64,000 nucleotides of DNA, taken from positions 4,379,168-4,443,167 of the forward strand of contig NZ_JAPNKE010000002.1 in assembly GCF_026626665.1 (NCBI RefSeq), given 5' to 3'. Under the pieces are notes generated by a model. That model was not told the origin of the DNA, did no database searches, and was given only the letters and a program-made list of their open reading frames with translations. Each line of letters starts with the position of its first letter. The stretch's first letter is position 1. The stretch is from Nannocystis pusilla. Its GTDB lineage: Bacteria; Myxococcota_A; Polyangia; Nannocystales; Nannocystaceae. Positions 36,254-47,565 of this stretch are shown one piece after another. Both the position numbers and the translations under genes were made by a program.

Positions 36254-38248
36254 ATGCAAGTCCCTACCGACTCACTCGCAGCCACGATCGAAGCGCTCAG
36301 CCGCGAGCTCGCGCTGGTCGTGGCGCCTGACGGCCGCATCGAGTGGGCGGACCCGCGAGCCCGACAGCAGGGGCTCCAGGCCGGCGCCGACCTGCGCGCG
36401 GCGGTGGTGCCCGGCTGCGAGCCCAAGCTCGACGACCTGCTGCGCCAGGCGGCCGCGGAGCCGGTGACCGCGTGGGAGCTCGCGCTGGTGCTCGCGGGCA
36501 AGCCGGTGACGCTGTCGGTCTCGGCCCGGCCGGCCGACGGGCGCGTCGCCCTGGTCGGCAGCTTCGTGCCGCAGGACTACGCCGACTCGGTCCACGAGGC
36601 CGCCCGCGCCGTCACCGAGATCGTGAACCTCAACCGCCAGCTCGCGCGGCAGAAGACCCGCCTCGAGGAGTCGAACAAGGCGATCCGGGCGCTGCACGAC
36701 GAGCTCGAGCAACACGCCGACCGCCTGCGCACCTCCGCCGAGATCAAGAGCCGCCTGGTCGCCGGCGTCAGCCACGAGTTCCGCACCCCGCTGCACTCGA
36801 TCCTCGGCCTCTCGCGCCTGCTCCTGTCGGCCTCCGACGGCCCGCTCAACGACGAGCAGCAGACCCAGGTCGCCTTCATCCGCGACTCGGCCGAGGAGCT
36901 GTCGCGCATGATAAACGACATGCTCGACCTGTCGCGGCTCGACGCCGGCAACATCCCGATCCGGGCCGCCCGCTTCGGACTGCGCGACTTCTGGGCGGCG
37001 CTGCGCGGGACCATGCGCCCGCTCCTCCGCGACGACCACGGCGTCGAGCTGGTGTTCGAGCCGGCGCCCGACGTCGCGCTCGAGACCGACCAGGGCAAGC
37101 TGGCCCAGATCCTGCGCAACCTGATCGCCAACGCGCTCAAGTTCACCGAGCGCGGCGTGGTCCGCGTGTCCGCCGCGGTCGTCGACGACGAGCTCCGCGT
37201 CGTCGTCGAGGACACCGGCATCGGCATCGCCCCCGACGACCAGGCGCGGGTGTTCGAGGAGTTCGTGCAGATCGACGGCGCCCTCCAGCGCGCGGCGACC
37301 GGCACCGGCCTCGGCCTGCCGCTGGCCAAGAAGCTCACCGAGGCGCTCGGCGGCCGCATCGAGCTCGAGAGCACCCCCGGCAACGGCTCGAGCTTCACCG
37401 TCACGGTCCCGATCGAGCACGCCGAGATCGACGCCTACCGCCAGCTCGAGCAGGCCGCGAGGAAGCCCGACCCGACGCGCGCGCCGGTGCTGGTGGTCGA
37501 GGACGATCGCAGCGCCGTGTTCGTCTACGAGCGCTACCTGGCGATGGCCGGCTTCCAGGTCCTGCCCGCGCGCACCACCGAGGACGCGCGCAAGGTCCTC
37601 AAGCAGATCCGGCCCTCGGCGATCTTGCTCGACGTCATGCTCGAGCGCGAGGACACCTGGAACTTCCTCGCCGACGTCAAGCGCGACCCGCAGACGAACG
37701 ACATCCCGGTGCTCGTGTGCACGGTGATGAACCGCGAGTCGCGGGCGCGGGCCCTCGGCGCCGACGAGTTCTGGCTCAAGCCGGTCGACGAGGACAAGCT
37801 GATCCGCAAGCTGCAGTCGCTCGCCTCCGGCCGCGGGGCCAAGGTCCTGGTCGTCGACGACGAGCCGGCGGCGCGCTACCTGATCAAGAAGTTCCTCGAG
37901 ACCACGCCGTATCAGCTGCTCGAGGCGGCCGACGGCGACACCGGCGTACACCTGGCGCGGAGCGAGCGGCCCGACGTCATCCTGCTCGACTTCCTGCTCG
38001 AGAACATGACCGCGTTCGACGTGATCGACCAGCTCAAGGCCGACCCGCGCACGCGGCCGATCCCGGTCATCGTCGTCACCTCGCACGCGCTCCCGATGGA
38101 GGAGCGCCAGCGGCTGGCGGAGAGCACCGAGGCCATCCTTTCCAAGGAGCACCTGTCGCGCGAGCTCGCGATCAACCGCATCCGCGACGCGCTCCGTCAC
38201 GCGGGCATCCGCGAGCGGCCGCCCGGCAGCGAACGAGGTGGAGCGTGA
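36254..38248 (+). CDS. hybrid histidine kinase (PAS-like, HisKA, HATPase, two receivers)
   Basis: A 664-residue cytoplasmic signalling protein. Residues 10-105 are PAS-like, followed by a coiled coil (about 115-160). HisKA has GVSHEFRTPLH with His174. The HATPase N, G1 and G2 boxes are seen as NLIANALKFTE, VVEDTGIGIAP and GTGLGLPLAKK. Two receiver domains follow (about 412-530, LVVEDDRS and LLDVMLER; about 535-650, VVDDEPAARY and LLDFLLE). No membrane helix. The stop overlaps the next gene's start (GTGA), so both kinases are coupled. Divergent from the heme oxygenase/B12 operon. Confidence 0.9.
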   Translation: MQVPTDSLAATIEALSRELALVVAPDGRIEWADPRARQQGLQAGADLRAAVVPGCEPKLDDLLRQAAAEPVTAWELALVLAGKPVTLSVSARPADGRVALVGSFVPQDYADSVHEAARAVTEIVNLNRQLARQKTRLEESNKAIRALHDELEQHADRLRTSAEIKSRLVAGVSHEFRTPLHSILGLSRLLLSASDGPLNDEQQTQVAFIRDSAEELSRMINDMLDLSRLDAGNIPIRAARFGLRDFWAALRGTMRPLLRDDHGVELVFEPAPDVALETDQGKLAQILRNLIANALKFTERGVVRVSAAVVDDELRVVVEDTGIGIAPDDQARVFEEFVQIDGALQRAATGTGLGLPLAKKLTEALGGRIELESTPGNGSSFTVTVPIEHAEIDAYRQLEQAARKPDPTRAPVLVVEDDRSAVFVYERYLAMAGFQVLPARTTEDARKVLKQIRPSAILLDVMLEREDTWNFLADVKRDPQTNDIPVLVCTVMNRESRARALGADEFWLKPVDEDKLIRKLQSLASGRGAKVLVVDDEPAARYLIKKFLETTPYQLLEAADGDTGVHLARSERPDVILLDFLLENMTAFDVIDQLKADPRTRPIPVIVVTSHALPMEERQRLAESTEAILSKEHLSRELAINRIRDALRHAGIRERPPGSERGGA

Positions 38249-39789
38249 GGGAGACCCGCAAACCCCTGATCCTCAACGTCAACGACCACGTGGCCAACCG
38301 CTACATGGTCTCGAAGATGCTCAAGAACGCGGGCATGCAGGCCATCGAGGCCTCGACCGGCGCCGAGGCGATCGCCCTCGCCCAAGACCCGCGCAACAAG
38401 CCCGACCTCGTGGTGCTCGACGTGCGCCTGCCCGACATCGGCGGCTTCGAAGTGTGCCGCCGGCTCAAGTCCGACCCGCGGACGAAGGACATCAAGATCC
38501 TCCACACCTCGGCCACCTTCGTCACCTCCGACAACCGCGTCGAGGGCGTCGAGGCCGGCGCCGACGGCTACCTCACCCAGCCCTTCGAACCCCAGGACCT
38601 GATCGCCACCGTGCGCGCGCTGCTCCGCCTCCACGAGGCCGAGGCCACCCTGGTCGCGCGCAACGGCCTGCTCGTCGAGGCCGACCGCCGCAAGGACGAG
38701 TTCCTGGCCATGCTGGCGCACGAGCTGCGCAACCCGCTGGCCGCGCTGCACATGGGCCTGCCGGTGCTCGACCGCTTCCCGCCGCACGACGAGCTCGAGC
38801 GGCAGACGCGCGAGATCATGCAGCGCCAGCTCACCCTCCTCACCCGGCTCGTCGACGACCTGCTCGACGTCTCGCGCGTCACTCGCGGCCGCATCGAGCT
38901 GCACCGCGAGCCGATGGACCTCGCCGCCGTGGTCGCGCGCGTGGTCGACGTCATGCGCCAGCGGGTCGCCGAGCCGCGCCGGCAGACGATCCGCCTCGAG
39001 CTGCCCGCCGGGCCGGTGCCGCTGTCCGCCGACAGCGGGCGCATCGAGCAGGTCCTGACCAACCTGCTCGACAACGCCAGCAAGTACTCCGACCCCGGCA
39101 CCACCATCGAGGTCCGCCTCGCCGTCACGAGCGGCCAGGCCGAGCTGGTCGTGCGCGACCACGGCATCGGCATCGACGCCGCCACCCTGCCCGCGATCTT
39201 CGACCTGTTCGCCCAGGCGACCCGCTCGCTCGACCGCTCGCACGGCGGGCTCGGGATCGGGCTGACGCTGGCGAAGGGCCTCATCGACCTCCACGGCGGC
39301 ACGATCGCCGCCGCCTCCGACGGCCTCGGCCTCGGCACCGAGCTCAAGATCCGCCTGCCGCTGCACGCCGGCAGCGAGCTCGTCGCCGCCCCCGCGAGCG
39401 AGCCCCCGCCGGCCCCGAGCCGCCGCCGGATCCTCGTCGTCGACGACAACGAGGACGGCCGCAAGATGCTGCGCAAGCTGTGCGAGCTGCAGGGCCACGA
39501 GGTCTCCGAGGCCGCCGACGGCCTCGAGGGCGTCCGCGCCGCCCTCGCCGAGCGGCCCGACGTCGCCTTCGTCGACATCGGCCTGCCCGGCATCGACGGC
39601 TACGAGGTCGCCCGCCGCGTCCGCGCCCAGCTCGACGGCCACTCCCCGGTGCTGATCGCCCTGTCCGGCTACGGCTCGCCCGAGCACCGCGAGCGCGCCC
39701 ACGAGGCCGGCTTCGACGAGCACGTCGTCAAGCCGATCAAGCTCGCCAACCTGCGCCGGATCGTCGCCGGCGTGCAGCCCAAGGCGTGA
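38245..39789 (+). CDS. hybrid histidine kinase (receiver, HisKA, HATPase, receiver)
   Basis: A 514-residue protein from GTG 38245. The N-terminal receiver has the phospho-acceptor Asp59 in LVVLDVRLPD, but the usual Lys before Pro is Gln112 (GYLTQPFEP) and the acidic pair is reduced to one Asp, so its switch may be altered. HisKA follows (MLAHELRNPL, His159), then HATPase (LLDNASKYSD, VVRDHGIGID, GGLGIGLTLAKG) and a C-terminal receiver (LVVDDNEDGR, VAFVDIGLPG). It is translationally coupled to the upstream kinase and may receive phosphate from it (inference). Confidence 0.9.
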   Translation: MRETRKPLILNVNDHVANRYMVSKMLKNAGMQAIEASTGAEAIALAQDPRNKPDLVVLDVRLPDIGGFEVCRRLKSDPRTKDIKILHTSATFVTSDNRVEGVEAGADGYLTQPFEPQDLIATVRALLRLHEAEATLVARNGLLVEADRRKDEFLAMLAHELRNPLAALHMGLPVLDRFPPHDELERQTREIMQRQLTLLTRLVDDLLDVSRVTRGRIELHREPMDLAAVVARVVDVMRQRVAEPRRQTIRLELPAGPVPLSADSGRIEQVLTNLLDNASKYSDPGTTIEVRLAVTSGQAELVVRDHGIGIDAATLPAIFDLFAQATRSLDRSHGGLGIGLTLAKGLIDLHGGTIAAASDGLGLGTELKIRLPLHAGSELVAAPASEPPPAPSRRRILVVDDNEDGRKMLRKLCELQGHEVSEAADGLEGVRAALAERPDVAFVDIGLPGIDGYEVARRVRAQLDGHSPVLIALSGYGSPEHRERAHEAGFDEHVVKPIKLANLRRIVAGVQPKA

Positions 39790-39797
39790 GGCCTTTG

Positions 39798-39863
39798 GGG
39801 CATGTCCACAAGGACATGCCCGTCCGGACATGCCCCTCCGGACATGTCCCGGAGCGCCTGTCC
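39798..39863. repeat. 14-bp-period palindrome array (5 units)
   Basis: Cores at 39801, 39815, 39829, 39843 (CATG) and 39857 (CCTG) lie at a perfect 14-bp step, nine bases after the kinase stop and ending at the 3' end of the convergent PLP gene. One of the cleanest arrays in the window. Confidence 0.85.
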
Positions 39864-39864
39864 C

Positions 39865-41070
<1,206 letters not shown>

Positions 41071-41177
41071 CGGGCCGGCCCTTGCAACGCGCGGAACCGC
41101 GCCCCTCGCGCGAAAATAACCGAGCCGGACATGGTGGATCCATGGGAGCCTGGCCACCGGGAACTTCCCGAGGTCTC

Positions 41178-42523
41178 ATGGCCCCAAGCTCCTTCGATCG
41201 CGTCTCCTCCGCCACCCCGCTCCTCGAGTCCGCCCTGGCGCAAGTCTTCACCGGCCTCACCCGCGCCGGCAGCGAGGCCGAGCTGCTGACCGCGTGTGGC
41301 CCCATCTTCCGGGCCCTCGCGCCCCGCGGGGTCGAGCTGCTCGACGACGGCGGCGGGCGTCTGGCTCGCTGGGAGCCCGAGGGGTCCGCCCCCTGGAGTC
41401 GAGGCCGGCGATCGACGCGCAGGAACTGCGCTGGCGCCAGGGCCCCGTGTTCGTCGCCGACGTCGCTACCGACCCGCGCTGCGGCGCCGCCCGGACCGCG
41501 CTGCAGGCCGCCGGGGTCGCGGCCACCGCGATCGTGCCGCTGCACTGCGACGCCCTCGACGTCGTCGGCGCCGTGCGGCTCGACTTCGCCGAGCCGCGCG
41601 AGCTCGTCGCCGACGAGCGCGACGTCCTCGGCGTCCTCGCCCACGGCCTCGCCGCCTTCCTGGTCGCGCGGCGCCACCTCCTGCGCCAGCGCGAGGCCCT
41701 CCGCGCCCTCGAGCGCGAGCGCAGCACCCTCAACACCATCCTCGATCACCTGCCGGTCGGCGTCTTCCTCGCCGAGGCCGGCACCGGCAAGGTCCTGCTG
41801 GTCAACAACCTCGGCGCCGAGATGCTCGGCCGCGGCGTCGACCCCAACGCGCACCAGGACAACTACCAGGACGTGTATCAGTGCATGCGCGTCGGCCTCG
41901 ACGAGGCCATGCCGGCCGAGGAGCTGCCGCTGGTCCAGACGCTCACCACCGGGCAGCCGCGCCAGGGCGCGATGGACATCGTGCGCCCCACCGGCGATCG
42001 GGTCACCATCGAGGTCAACTCGGCGCCGATCCACGACGGCGACGGCTCGATGTTCGCGGCCGTCGTCGCCTTCACCGACGTCACCGAGCGCAACCGCCTG
42101 GAGGCCGAGCGGACCTCGTACCGCGACGAGCTGATCCGGGCCCAGGCGCAGGCCCTGGCCGAGCGGTCCACCCCGCTCGTGCCGCTCGGCGACGGCGTCG
42201 TCGCCATGCCGATCGTCGGCACCCTCGACCGCGAGCGCGCCGACCAGATCGTCCAGACCCTGCTGGACGGCTGCGCCGCGCGCAAGGCCCGGGTCGCGAT
42301 CCTCGACGTCACCGGCGTCCCGCACGCCGACACCGCCGTCGCCGCCGCCCTCCTGCGCGCCGCCGCGGCCGTGCGGCTCCTCGGCGTCGAGCCGATCCTC
42401 ACCGGCATCCGCCCCGACGTCGCGCGCGCCCTGGTCGGCCTCGACGTCGACCTCAAGGGCCTCGTCACCCTCTCGACCTTGCAGGACGGCATCCTCCACG
42501 CCGCCCGCGGTCGCCGCCACTGA
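41178..42523 (+). CDS. GAF/PAS-STAS protein, RsbR-like (copy A), one frame break
   Basis: About 448 residues. An N-terminal GAF-like domain runs to about 165 and a PAS domain to about 300 (LNTILDHLPVGVFLAEAGTG, FTDVTERNRLEAER). A C-terminal STAS domain has the RsbR hallmarks DVTGVPHADTAVAAALLRAA and LTGIRPDVARALVGLDVDL, whose Thr residues match the phosphorylation sites of stressosome proteins. The frame breaks near 41395 after EGSAPW, next to a C5 run. It is a tandem paralogue of the next gene. Probably part of a stress-signalling complex acting on a partner-switching cascade; no anti-sigma factor lies nearby. Confidence 0.8.
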
Positions 42524-42597
42524 GCGCCCGCGGGCCGCAGCGTCGACCTTGCGAGACGGCATCCTCCACGCCGCCCGCGGCCGCCGCCACCGAGCGC
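42472..42597. repeat. tandem duplication of a gene's 3' end
   Basis: Bases about 42474-42527, the last codons and stop of copy A, recur with few changes at about 42544-42597, an offset of 70 bases. The shared core is GACGGCATCCTCCACGCCGC. The outer copy is non-coding and its stop codon has become CGA. Confidence 0.75.
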
Positions 42598-42767
42598 GAG
42601 CAACCCGCCGCGAGCGGCCTCGCGGTCCTCCGCCGCCGACCGTCGCGCACGCAGGACGCACGCTGCCGTGATTCCACGCGAACACGGCCCCGCGCGCGCC
42701 CGCGCAAAGTGTACGCGCGTGGACCTGTGAACGCCGTCGCGAGCCGGGCTACCCTCGGCGAGCTCGT

Positions 42768-44170
42768 ATGTCCCACGCCGACGCCTCCCCGGTCGAGCTG
42801 TCCGCCTCGACCGCGCAGATCCTCGCCACAGTCTTCACCGGCCTCGCCGAGGCGCGCAGCGAGGTCGACCTGCTCTCGGCGGCGCTCGTGTATCTGCGCC
42901 CGCTTGGCCCGTTCGCCATCAACCTCCACCTCACCAGCGTGTTCGAGGACGGCGTCCCGATCCTGGCCCGCCCGGTCGCCCAGTGGTTCGCGGGCACCGA
43001 GCTCGCCGCCCCCGCCGACGGCGAGATCGACCTCCGCTCGCACCTCTCGATCTCGCAGCTCTGGTACGACCAGAGCGCGCCGGTCTTCCTCGAGGACATC
43101 GCCGCCGACCCGCGCTGCGACGCCGTCTACCGCGACTTCATCCTCGGCCACGGCATCCGCGCCCAGGTCTTCCTGCCGCTGCACAGCGAGGCCGCCGGCC
43201 GCGTGATCGGCGTCGTCGTCGCCCACTTCCAGGCCCCGCGGCAGTTCACCGGCGAAGAACGATCTGTCCTCAAGACCCTGTCCTACGGGCTAGCCTCGTT
43301 CCTCGCCAGCCGGCGCCTGCTGGCCGAGCGCGAGGAGTCGTTGCGGCAGGCCGAGCGCCAGCGGCGGATGCTGACCGCCGTGCTCGAGAACCTGCCGATC
43401 GGCGTCTATTTGGCCGAGGCCGGCACCCACAAGCCGCTGCTGGCCAACCAGATCGGCGTCGAGACCATGGGCAAGCAGCGGATCGAGGACGACGGCCGCG
43501 TCTACTACGAGGCCTTCACGATCTACCGGCAAGGCACGCGCGACCCGATCCCGTACCACGAGCTCCGCTCTACCGCACCCTCGCCACCGGCGAGCCGCAC
43601 GCCGGCGTCGTCGACGTCATCAGCCAGGTCGAGGGCGGCGGCATCGTCACCCTCGAGCTGCAAGCCGCCCCGGTGCGCGACGAGGGCGGCGAGATGTTCG
43701 CCGCGGTGGTCGTCTACCTCGACATCACCGAGCGCAACCGGGCCGAGGCCGAGCGCGCCCAGATCCGCGACGAGCTGATCCGGACGCAGGCGCAGGCGCT
43801 GGCCGAGCGCTCGACCCCGCTGATCCCGCTCGGCGCCGACGTGGTCGCCATGCCGATCGTCGGCACCCTCGACGGCGCCCGCGCCGACCAGGTCATCGAG
43901 GTCCTGCTGGCCGGCTGCGCCGCCCGCAAGGCCCGCCACGCGATCCTCGACGTCACCGGCGTCCCGCACGCCGACACCGCCGTCGCCGCCGCCCTCCTGC
44001 GCGCCGCCGCGGCCGTCCGCCTGCTCGGCGTCGAACCGATCCTCACTGGCATCCGCCCCGAAGTCGCCCGCACCCTCGTCGGCCTCGACGTGGACCTCCG
44101 CGGCGTCGTCACCCTGCCCACCCTGCAAGAAGGCATCGCCCACGCGACCCGCAATGCGACGCGCCGCTGA
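42768..44170 (+). CDS. GAF/PAS-STAS protein, RsbR-like (copy B), one frame break
   Basis: About 467 residues, paralogous to the upstream gene over its whole length. GAF-like domain residues about 12-180 (LWYDQSAPVFLEDIAADPRC), PAS about 190-310 (AVLENLPIGVYLAEAGTHKP), STAS about 330-460 (DVTGVPHADTAVAAALLRAA, LTGIRPEVARTLVGLDVDL). The frame breaks near 43565 after PYHEL and continues PLYRTLATGEPHAG. The STAS halves of A and B are far more alike than the GAF halves, suggesting divergence of the sensor after duplication. Confidence 0.82.
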
Positions 44171-44181
44171 CCCTCGCGCGA

Positions 44182-44574
44182 TCAGGCTCTCGCGTTCCGC
44201 ACCGCCTCGAGGATGGCGAGCGCCTCGCAGCGGCACGTCTCCAGCATCTGCAGGTAACGCATGATGTCCGGATATTCGCCGGCGTGCTCCCGGCCGAATC
44301 GCTGAAGCGTGGGGTCGTCGAGCACGACCATCCGTCGCAAGTGCGGGATCGCCTGCTCGAGGTCGTCGAACTCCAGGCGGTCGACGATCCTCGACACATA
44401 GCCGCCGATGTCGGTGGCGAGCCGCTCCATGACTCCCAGCGGATCGTCGTCGGCGTCCCTCCGCTCCCACCAGATCGCGTGAGCCCGGCCACGATCGGGC
44501 CCGCTGGCCCGATACAGCTCGAACGAGACCTCGTAGAGCCCTTCCAGGAGCTTGCGCTTGTCCTCGGGGATCAT
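44182..44574 (-). CDS. putative immunity protein, copy 2
   Basis: A 130-residue acidic helical protein starting MIPEDKRKLLEGLYEVSFEL and containing GPDRGRAHAIWWERRD, IGGYVSRIVDRLEFDDLEQA and HLRRMVVLDDPTLQRFGREH. It is about 80% identical by eye to the gene at 44648. No family recognised, but small acidic tandem paralogues directly downstream of a large toxin-like gene are typical immunity proteins. It is the last of three same-strand genes and converges with the STAS gene 11 bases away. Confidence 0.65.
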   Translation of the reverse strand: MIPEDKRKLLEGLYEVSFELYRASGPDRGRAHAIWWERRDADDDPLGVMERLATDIGGYVSRIVDRLEFDDLEQAIPHLRRMVVLDDPTLQRFGREHAGEYPDIMRYLQMLETCRCEALAILEAVRNARA

Positions 44575-44647
44575 GTCGAGCGTTCCGCGAGGAGGACGAT
44601 GACGGTCCGCACGATCGACACGAGCCTGAGCCCTGGTGCCCTTCTGG

Positions 44648-45037
44648 TCAGGCTCGAGAGGCCCGCGCAGCCTCGAGGATGGCGAGCGCCTCGCAGCGGC
44701 ACGTCTCCAGGATCTGCAGGTAACGCATGAGGTCCGGATATTCGGCGGCGTGCTCCCGGCCGAATCGCTGGAGCGTGGGGTCGTCGAGCACGACCATCCG
44801 TCGCAAGTGCGGGATCGCCTGCTCGAGATCGTCGAACTTTCGGCGGCCGACGAGCCTCGACACATAGCCGCCGATATCCGTGGCGAGAAGCTCCATCACT
44901 CCCAGCGGATCGTCGTCGTCGTCTCGCTCCCACCAGATCGCGTGAACCCGGCCACGATCGGGCCCGCTGGCCTGGTAGAGCGCAAACGAAGTCTCATAGA
45001 GTTCTTCCAGTTGCTTCCGCTTGTCCTCGGGGACCAT
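44648..45037 (-). CDS. putative immunity protein, copy 1
   Basis: A 129-residue acidic protein (MVPEDKRKQLEELYETSFAL), a tandem paralogue of the downstream gene with which it shares the blocks GPDRGR, HAIWWER, DLEQAIPHLRRMVVLDDPTL and CRCEALAILEA. An upstream in-frame ATG at 45088 exists, but the paralogue starts at the equivalent of 45037. It begins 57 bases after the toxin-like gene stop on the same strand. Divergence is concentrated in the middle (DDDDDPL; VGRRKFDDL), as expected if specificity differs. The immunity role is inferred from context. Confidence 0.65.
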   Translation of the reverse strand: MVPEDKRKQLEELYETSFALYQASGPDRGRVHAIWWERDDDDDPLGVMELLATDIGGYVSRLVGRRKFDDLEQAIPHLRRMVVLDDPTLQRFGREHAAEYPDLMRYLQILETCRCEALAILEAARASRA

Positions 45038-45094
45038 GTCGAGCCTCTCTGCCGTACTTTGGCGCAGTCGCGGGCCGTTCTCAAGCACTCGCCC

Positions 45095-47565
45095 TCAGCG
45101 CGGATTGAATCCGTACGTGACGATCTTGCCCGTCGAGGCCTCGACCTCCAGGAACTCGCCATCGGTTCTTTCGTATTTGACCACATCCCCGCCCTCCTTG
45201 GGCCCCGTCTTATGAGCGCCCTTGCGCTTGAATTCGGCGGCCTTGCGGAGGTATTTGAGCGGGTCGAACCGCTTTCGGCCGGCGTGGTCCCGCACGCTGT
45301 GGGCCGGGGAGTCGTAGGTCCGTTTGGCCCACGTGCCGATCAGCCTCACCATCTCCTCGATCTCTCGGACCTTCCGTCCCTTGAAGAGCGCGGCCTCGTC
45401 AGCGTCCGGCGCACGCCTGAGGATACGCTCGATGTCCGCGCTCTCGGCGACCTTGTTCGCAGCGGCCTCCGCCTCTGCTCGCTTCTTGGCCGCCGCCGCC
45501 TCCGCCTCCGCCTTCGCGCTCGACTTGCCGCCGCCGCTCCCGATCGCCGACATGAGCGTCGGTCGCGTCAACACGGGCCCGGTCGTCGTGAGGCTGCCGG
45601 GGATGAGCACTGGTCGACCGAGGCCGATCGTGCCGCCCGAGCTCACGCTCTCGGCCATCGCCAGCTGGGGCAGCCGCACCGTGATCGCGCTGTCGATCTT
45701 CGCCGCGCGGCCGAGGTTGCCGCGGACACCGGTGACCGCGAGCGCCGCCATGGCGATCGTCACCAGCATCTTGAGGAATTCCTTGCTGGCCGCCTCGATC
45801 TGCTTCGCGTCGCCGCCGGCGGTCCACGCCGTGGTCAGCCATTTCTCCGCGTGCCGCAGGGCCTGCGCGCCGGCCTCCACGGCTGCCGTCGCGCCCATCG
45901 CGGCCAGAATCAGCTGGATGAGGAGCGCGGCCAATTGGCCGACGCCGGTCGGAGTCGCGGCCAGGAACGCCGAGGCCGCCTCGGCGAAGATGAATGCGGC
46001 GGTGACGCCGATGATCTCGGGCAAGTGGGCCGTGATCGCCTCGGCGTATTCGCCGGCGACGACGCCCAAGTAAAGCGGCGAATCCGTGACGCTCTGCAGG
46101 ATGTCCTGCATGTGGCCGAGGGCACGCCGACCCTTGGCGACCAGACCGTTCGTCAGCGAGCCGTCGGGCACCTCCGACTTGAGGGCCAGCGCGTGCGCCG
46201 GACTGACGAGCCAGATCCGCCGGCCCGCTTCGAGCTGGATGTTGTTCGCGCCCTCGCCGAGGATGTTCGGCGCTTGAAAGCTGCCTCGCAGGCCGGCGCG
46301 GTCCTTGTCGCGGTTGACCGCCAGCAGGACGTTCTCGTAGTAGCGAAGATCGTGCCCGTCGGTGACGTGAGCGGAGAACTCGCGCCGGGCCAGACCCTCC
46401 ACGGTGTCTCCCTCCGCGATCTGGTACAACCTGGCCCCGGGCTCCGGCACGTCGGTATTGACGCGGAAATCTTGCACGTACCCGCGCAGGAACGTCGAGG
46501 CGAGCCTGGTGGTGACGTACCACCACTCCGGCGCCTCCGGGTGCCGCCCGCTGACGAATACACGGGTGGCCGGAGGGAGCGGAGTCCTCGTCAGCTTGAT
46601 TCCTCCGAGCTCCGCCGGACGCGAACGAATGTTGACACCGTCGTCGTTGTCGATGAACCCGGGCTTGTTGATCCCCGGGAGCGGTCGGTCGACTTCGGTC
46701 GCAGGATCTACCACTGCAGGATCGGGCTTTCGCTGGATCGGCGCATTCGGCGATACCCTGGCCGCGAACGGACGGAGGGCCGGAACCCACGGAGACGCAG
46801 GCGTGGCCGGCATCGCAGCCAGGGCCCGCGCTGCGCGCTCTCCCATGGCGTCGGCCTCGCGCTCGAGCCGGGGCTCGTCGTTGAGTCCGAACCCCAGGCG
46901 CGAAGCATCGGAACGCACTCGCCCCTCGCGCTGTTGCATCACGTGCCCGAGTTCGTGCCCCAGCAACCGCCGTCCGCTCGTCGTATGCGGCGTCCACCGG
47001 CCCGGAGCGACGTGGATGTCGTGCCCCTGGGTGAATGCGAGCGCGCCGAACTCGGTGGCCCGCGGCGAACCGACGTGAACTTGTACGGCGGAGAAATCGG
47101 CCCCCAGCGCCCGCTCCAGGGCCTCTCGCAGGGGCGGTATCGAGCGTGCGCCGTGGGACCCCCGCGCACCGGGAACCAGGGCGACGAGCGCTCGTCGCCG
47201 AGCGCGGGCCGCATCGGCGAAGATGCGAAATCATGCGAGCCGCGGGACAACTCGAAAGAATGCTCGCTCTGAAGCTTTCCCCCGGGGAGCGGGGACGACC
47301 GCGCGGAACGGAGCGCTCCTTCGCGGCCCAGCCGGCCGTCCGGCGGCCCCGACAGCGTCGGCGCTCGCTCCGGTGAGAGTCCGGCCACTGCATCGAGCGC
47401 CGAGGTCGTCTCCCGATTGTCCAGCGATGCCGAAGGGTCCGCGGCCCACGCTGCCCCTGCCAGCTCCTCGCGGGCCTTCAGCGGACTTGGGAGACGCAGG
47501 GCCGACGGCCTCGAAGGGGAGGTCGCAGCGGCCGGGCGACGGCTGAGCGAGGACATATGAGACAT
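45095..47565 (-). CDS. DUF4157 (eCIS core)-type polymorphic toxin candidate, one frame break
   Basis: About 820 residues. A Ser/Arg/Pro-rich leader (to about 130) is followed, after a frame change at a G5 run near 47152, by a DUF4157 domain: LGADFSAVQVHV, TQGHDIHVAPG and the zinc-like LGHELGHVMQQREG near 200. Then come a bacterial SH3-like segment (VNIRSRPAEL to GYVQDFRV), a LysM-like segment (YQIAEGDTVEGLARREF), a hydrophobic pretoxin region at about 495-565, an Ala/Lys/Glu coiled coil and a small basic C-terminal domain (SVRDHAGRKRF, then GKIVTYGFNPR) that looks like an RNase-type toxin tip. ATG 47565 has GAGGAG upstream. Toxicity is inferred. Confidence 0.65.

Noticed and set aside
39798..39863. 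p53-type response element
   Set aside because: The decamer RRRCATGYYY matches the eukaryotic p53 half-site, but bacteria have no p53. The match only reflects a simple palindrome.
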